The position numbers and the translations under genes are program-made. From Alphaproteobacteria bacterium (GTDB taxonomy: Bacteria; Pseudomonadota; Alphaproteobacteria; Ferrovibrionales; Ferrovibrionaceae): 64,000 bases of DNA. Below are positions 62,375 through 64,000 of the stretch, in pieces. The DNA lies in NCBI GenBank assembly GCA_947473805.1, contig CANJGB010000017.1, forward strand, positions 1 through 64,000, written 5' to 3'. The notes under the pieces were generated by a model, which was not told the DNA's origin, did not search any database, and saw only the letters and a list, made by a program, of their open reading frames with translations. Within the stretch, counting starts at the first letter, position 1, and each line of letters starts with the position of its first letter.

Positions 62375-63004
62375 TCAGGCAGCGGCCCTGGCCAGGCCGC
62401 CGGCCTTGACGATGAAATCGGCGATTTCGCCGACGCCCTTGTTTTCCTTGAGGTTGGAAAACAGAAACGGGCGCACACCGCGCATCTTCTTCGCATCTCG
62501 GTCCATGACGCCGAGGTCGGCGCCAACCAGTGGCGCGAGGTCTGTCTTGTTGATGACCAGCAGGTCGGAACGCGTGATGCCCGGTCCGCCCTTGCGCGGG
62601 ATCTTGTCGCCGGCCGACACATCGATCACATAGATCGTGAGATCGGCGAGTTCAGGGCTGAACGTCGCCGCAAGGTTGTCACCGCCGGACTCCACAAAGA
62701 TCATGTCGAGGTCGGTGAATCGCCGCGACATTTCCTGCACGGCTGCGAGGTTGATCGAGGCATCCTCGCGGATCGCGGTGTGCGGACAGCCGCCGGTCTC
62801 GACGCCGACGATACGCTCCGGCGCCAGCGCGCCCGAACGGGTGAGGAACTGCGCGTCCTCCTTGGTGTAGATGTCGTTGGTCACGACGGCCAGGTTCCAG
62901 CTGTCGCGCAGATGCTTGCACAGGCGATCGACCAGGGCAGTCTTGCCGGACCCGACCGGGCCGCCGATGCCGACGCGAAGCGGGCCGTTAAACGATGCGG
63001 TCAT
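62375..63004 (-). CDS. ureG: urease accessory GTPase UreG
   Basis: A 209-residue G3E-family GTPase that loads nickel into urease. [23 protein letters not shown] is Walker [34 protein letters not shown] (the CPH nickel-binding motif), [20 protein letters not shown] and [13 protein letters not shown] complete the family pattern. Start ATG 63004 overlaps the ureF stop as ATGA. Confidence 0.97.
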   Translation of the reverse strand: MTASFNGPLRVGIGGPVGSGKTALVDRLCKHLRDSWNLAVVTNDIYTKEDAQFLTRSGALAPERIVGVETGGCPHTAIREDASINLAAVQEMSRRFTDLDMIFVESGGDNLAATFSPELADLTIYVIDVSAGDKIPRKGGPGITRSDLLVINKTDLAPLVGADLGVMDRDAKKMRGVRPFLFSNLKENKGVGEIADFIVKAGGLARAAA

Positions 63005-63699
63005 GAGCGGAACAACCTCGTGTATTGGGTTTCGTGACGCATAGAACACCAGTCGAGCATGGGTGCGGCGGAACCGATCTCGTCCGGGTCGGCCAGCAGA
63101 GCTGCCTGTGCAGCCTGGGCCACGACGGGTTCCAGCGCGGCAATCGCGGCCTGGCCGTCGGTCTGACCCAGCGGCACAAGGCGCACACCGGCGGAGACCA
63201 GGTTAGCGGCAAAGGCCTGGAGATAGGCTGTCAGCACAGCCTCGAGCGAAATGCCCTGGCCGGCGGCGGCGAGACCGAGCGCGATGCACAGGCTGCCCTC
63301 GCCTGCATGACGCCTGGAAAATTCAACAAGGCGAGGTTCGGGCCAGGCATTGACGGTGGTGCGCAGGAACGCCGCACCCTGGGCGCTGCTTTCGAGCGCC
63401 GTCTCCGTCGTGCCGCGCCAGGCGGCGGCAAGCTCGGCCAGTTCGTCGAGGCGAGCATCATCATCGGCGCGGGCAGCACGCCACGCCGCGACGAGCAGGG
63501 CCGCATCCACGTGGCCAGCGCCGTGACGCAGGACGGTGGCGATGTAATCGACCAGCAGGACGCGGTTCGTCACCTGCCCTGTTTCGACCGCATACTCGAC
63601 GCCATGCGAATAACTGAAGCCGCCGAGCGGATAGGCCGGCGACAACCAGGTCATCAGACGGTAAAGCTCGGCCGCAGCCGCGCGAAGCTCAGTGGTCAT
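63001..63699 (-). CDS. ureF: urease accessory protein UreF
   Basis: A 232-residue helical protein with [27 protein letters not shown] near the start and LPLDEA-type positions replaced by [13 protein letters not shown]. Its [10 protein letters not shown] and [48 protein letters not shown] segments match UreF. It gates UreG with UreH/UreD. Start ATG 63699 (MTTELR); an in-frame extension to 63759 is the UreE His tail read in another frame and is not real. It overlaps ureE by 11 bases. Confidence 0.95.
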   Translation of the reverse strand: MTTELRAAAAELYRLMTWLSPAYPLGGFSYSHGVEYAVETGQVTNRVLLVDYIATVLRHGAGHVDAALLVAAWRAARADDDARLDELAELAAAWRGTTETALESSAQGAAFLRTTVNAWPEPRLVEFSRRHAGEGSLCIALGLAAAGQGISLEAVLTAYLQAFAANLVSAGVRLVPLGQTDGQAAIAALEPVVAQAAQAALLADPDEIGSAAPMLDWCSMRHETQYTRLFRS

Positions 63700-64000
63700 G
63701 GCCATGATCGCAGTCCGGGCCATGTACATGCCCATGCGCATGATCGTGGTCATGGCCATGCGCGTGAGGGTGGCGGTGGTCGTGGTTCTGCTGGCCGTAG
63801 GCGCCGCCCTCGGGCGAGAACGGCTTGTTCACATGTTTCACGCGAGCGCCGAGGCCGCGCAGCATGTCGACGATGACATGGTCGTCGCGGATCAGGATGC
63901 GCAGGCCCGCGATCTGTGCCGGCAGGTGACGATTGCCGAGATGCCAGGCAAGGCGCGCCAGTTCCGCCGGCGCGCTGGCGGTGATCTCAACCAGCGGTTC
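63689..64000 (-). CDS. ureE: urease accessory protein UreE, C-terminal part
   Basis: The last 103 residues of UreE, cut by the right edge. [17 protein letters not shown] and [24 protein letters not shown] are the conserved C-terminal domain. The tail is strongly His-rich, alternating with Asp and Gly (about 15 histidines in the last 35 residues), for nickel storage and delivery. The stop at 63689 lies inside the start of ureF. The urease structural genes presumably lie beyond 64000, since transcription comes from there. Confidence 0.93.
   Translation of the reverse strand, partial: EPLVEITASAPAELARLAWHLGNRHLPAQIAGLRILIRDDHVIVDMLRGLGARVKHVNKPFSPEGGAYGQQNHDHRHPHAHGHDHDHAHGHVHGPDCDHGHDH

Noticed and set aside
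63700-63759. Met-rich extension of UreF
   Set aside because: It is the UreE His-rich tail read in another frame; UreF starts at 63699.
1-64000. tRNA, rRNA or known riboswitches
   Set aside because: No cloverleaf, rRNA segment or recognisable riboswitch core was found on reading the gaps; a covariance-model search would be needed to exclude them.

Overview
The window is a GC-rich, densely coded chromosomal segment from a Gram-negative bacterium. It is most likely an alphaproteobacterium, possibly Rhodospirillales-like. This is inferred from the siroheme/sulfite reductase operon carrying DUF2849 and DUF934 genes, an NdvA/ChvA-type glucan exporter, the pepA-holC next to lptF arrangement, a ligase-associated DNA repair cluster, and short intergenic palindromes of the CCTCATCCTGAG type. 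The species cannot be named from the sequence. No rRNA, tRNA, CRISPR array, prophage or insertion sequence was seen.

Layout. 0.1-12 kb is an accessory stretch: a secreted TPR-CHAT protein whose signal peptide is in another frame, a secreted hydrolase, a PhyH-type dioxygenase, two LLM flavin/F420-type oxidoreductases, a VOC protein, a class II aldolase, a Baeyer-Villiger-type monooxygenase and a HigBA toxin-antitoxin pair. 12-25 kb is housekeeping and envelope: ndk, an ABC-F ATPase, holC-pepA, divergent lptF-lptG-lptD, a cyclic glucan exporter and an EF-hand membrane protein. 26-38 kb is assimilatory sulfur metabolism: cysG, DUF2849, cysI, DUF934, cysH, cysD and a cysN-cysC fusion. These are followed by a sulfate ABC transporter, a carbonic anhydrase and an MBL hydrolase. 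38-56 kb is acyl-CoA and hydroxy-acid catabolism (two CaiB-type CoA transferases, an IclR regulator, acyl-CoA dehydrogenase, enoyl-CoA hydratase, SDR, acyl-CoA synthetases, aldolase and an FMN hydroxy-acid oxidase) built around a LivGFHM ABC transporter. 56-62 kb holds the four-gene ligase-associated repair cluster. 62-64 kb holds hupE and ureG, ureF and partial ureE, running off the right edge.

The most interesting point is the 290-base gap at 33.4-33.7 kb between the cysteine biosynthesis operon and the sulfate transporter. It has a recognisable promoter. It also has a strong Shine-Dalgarno followed by a 29-codon open frame with two adjacent Cys codons, both the TGT codon that looks uncommon in this GC-rich DNA. 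Competing hairpins follow, the last ending two bases before the GGAG of the transporter's first gene. This looks like a cysteine-sensing leader-peptide attenuator. The first transporter gene is itself odd: an ABC ATPase with an intact Walker A but no recognisable LSGGQ signature.

Other notable items are two genes whose reading frame breaks at a homopolymer run, helically phased GGCTT/AAGCC repeats at two loci (one with an exact 20-base period), an IclR-type palindrome beside a promoter controlling divergent acyl-CoA genes, and nested operator half-sites over the higBA promoter.
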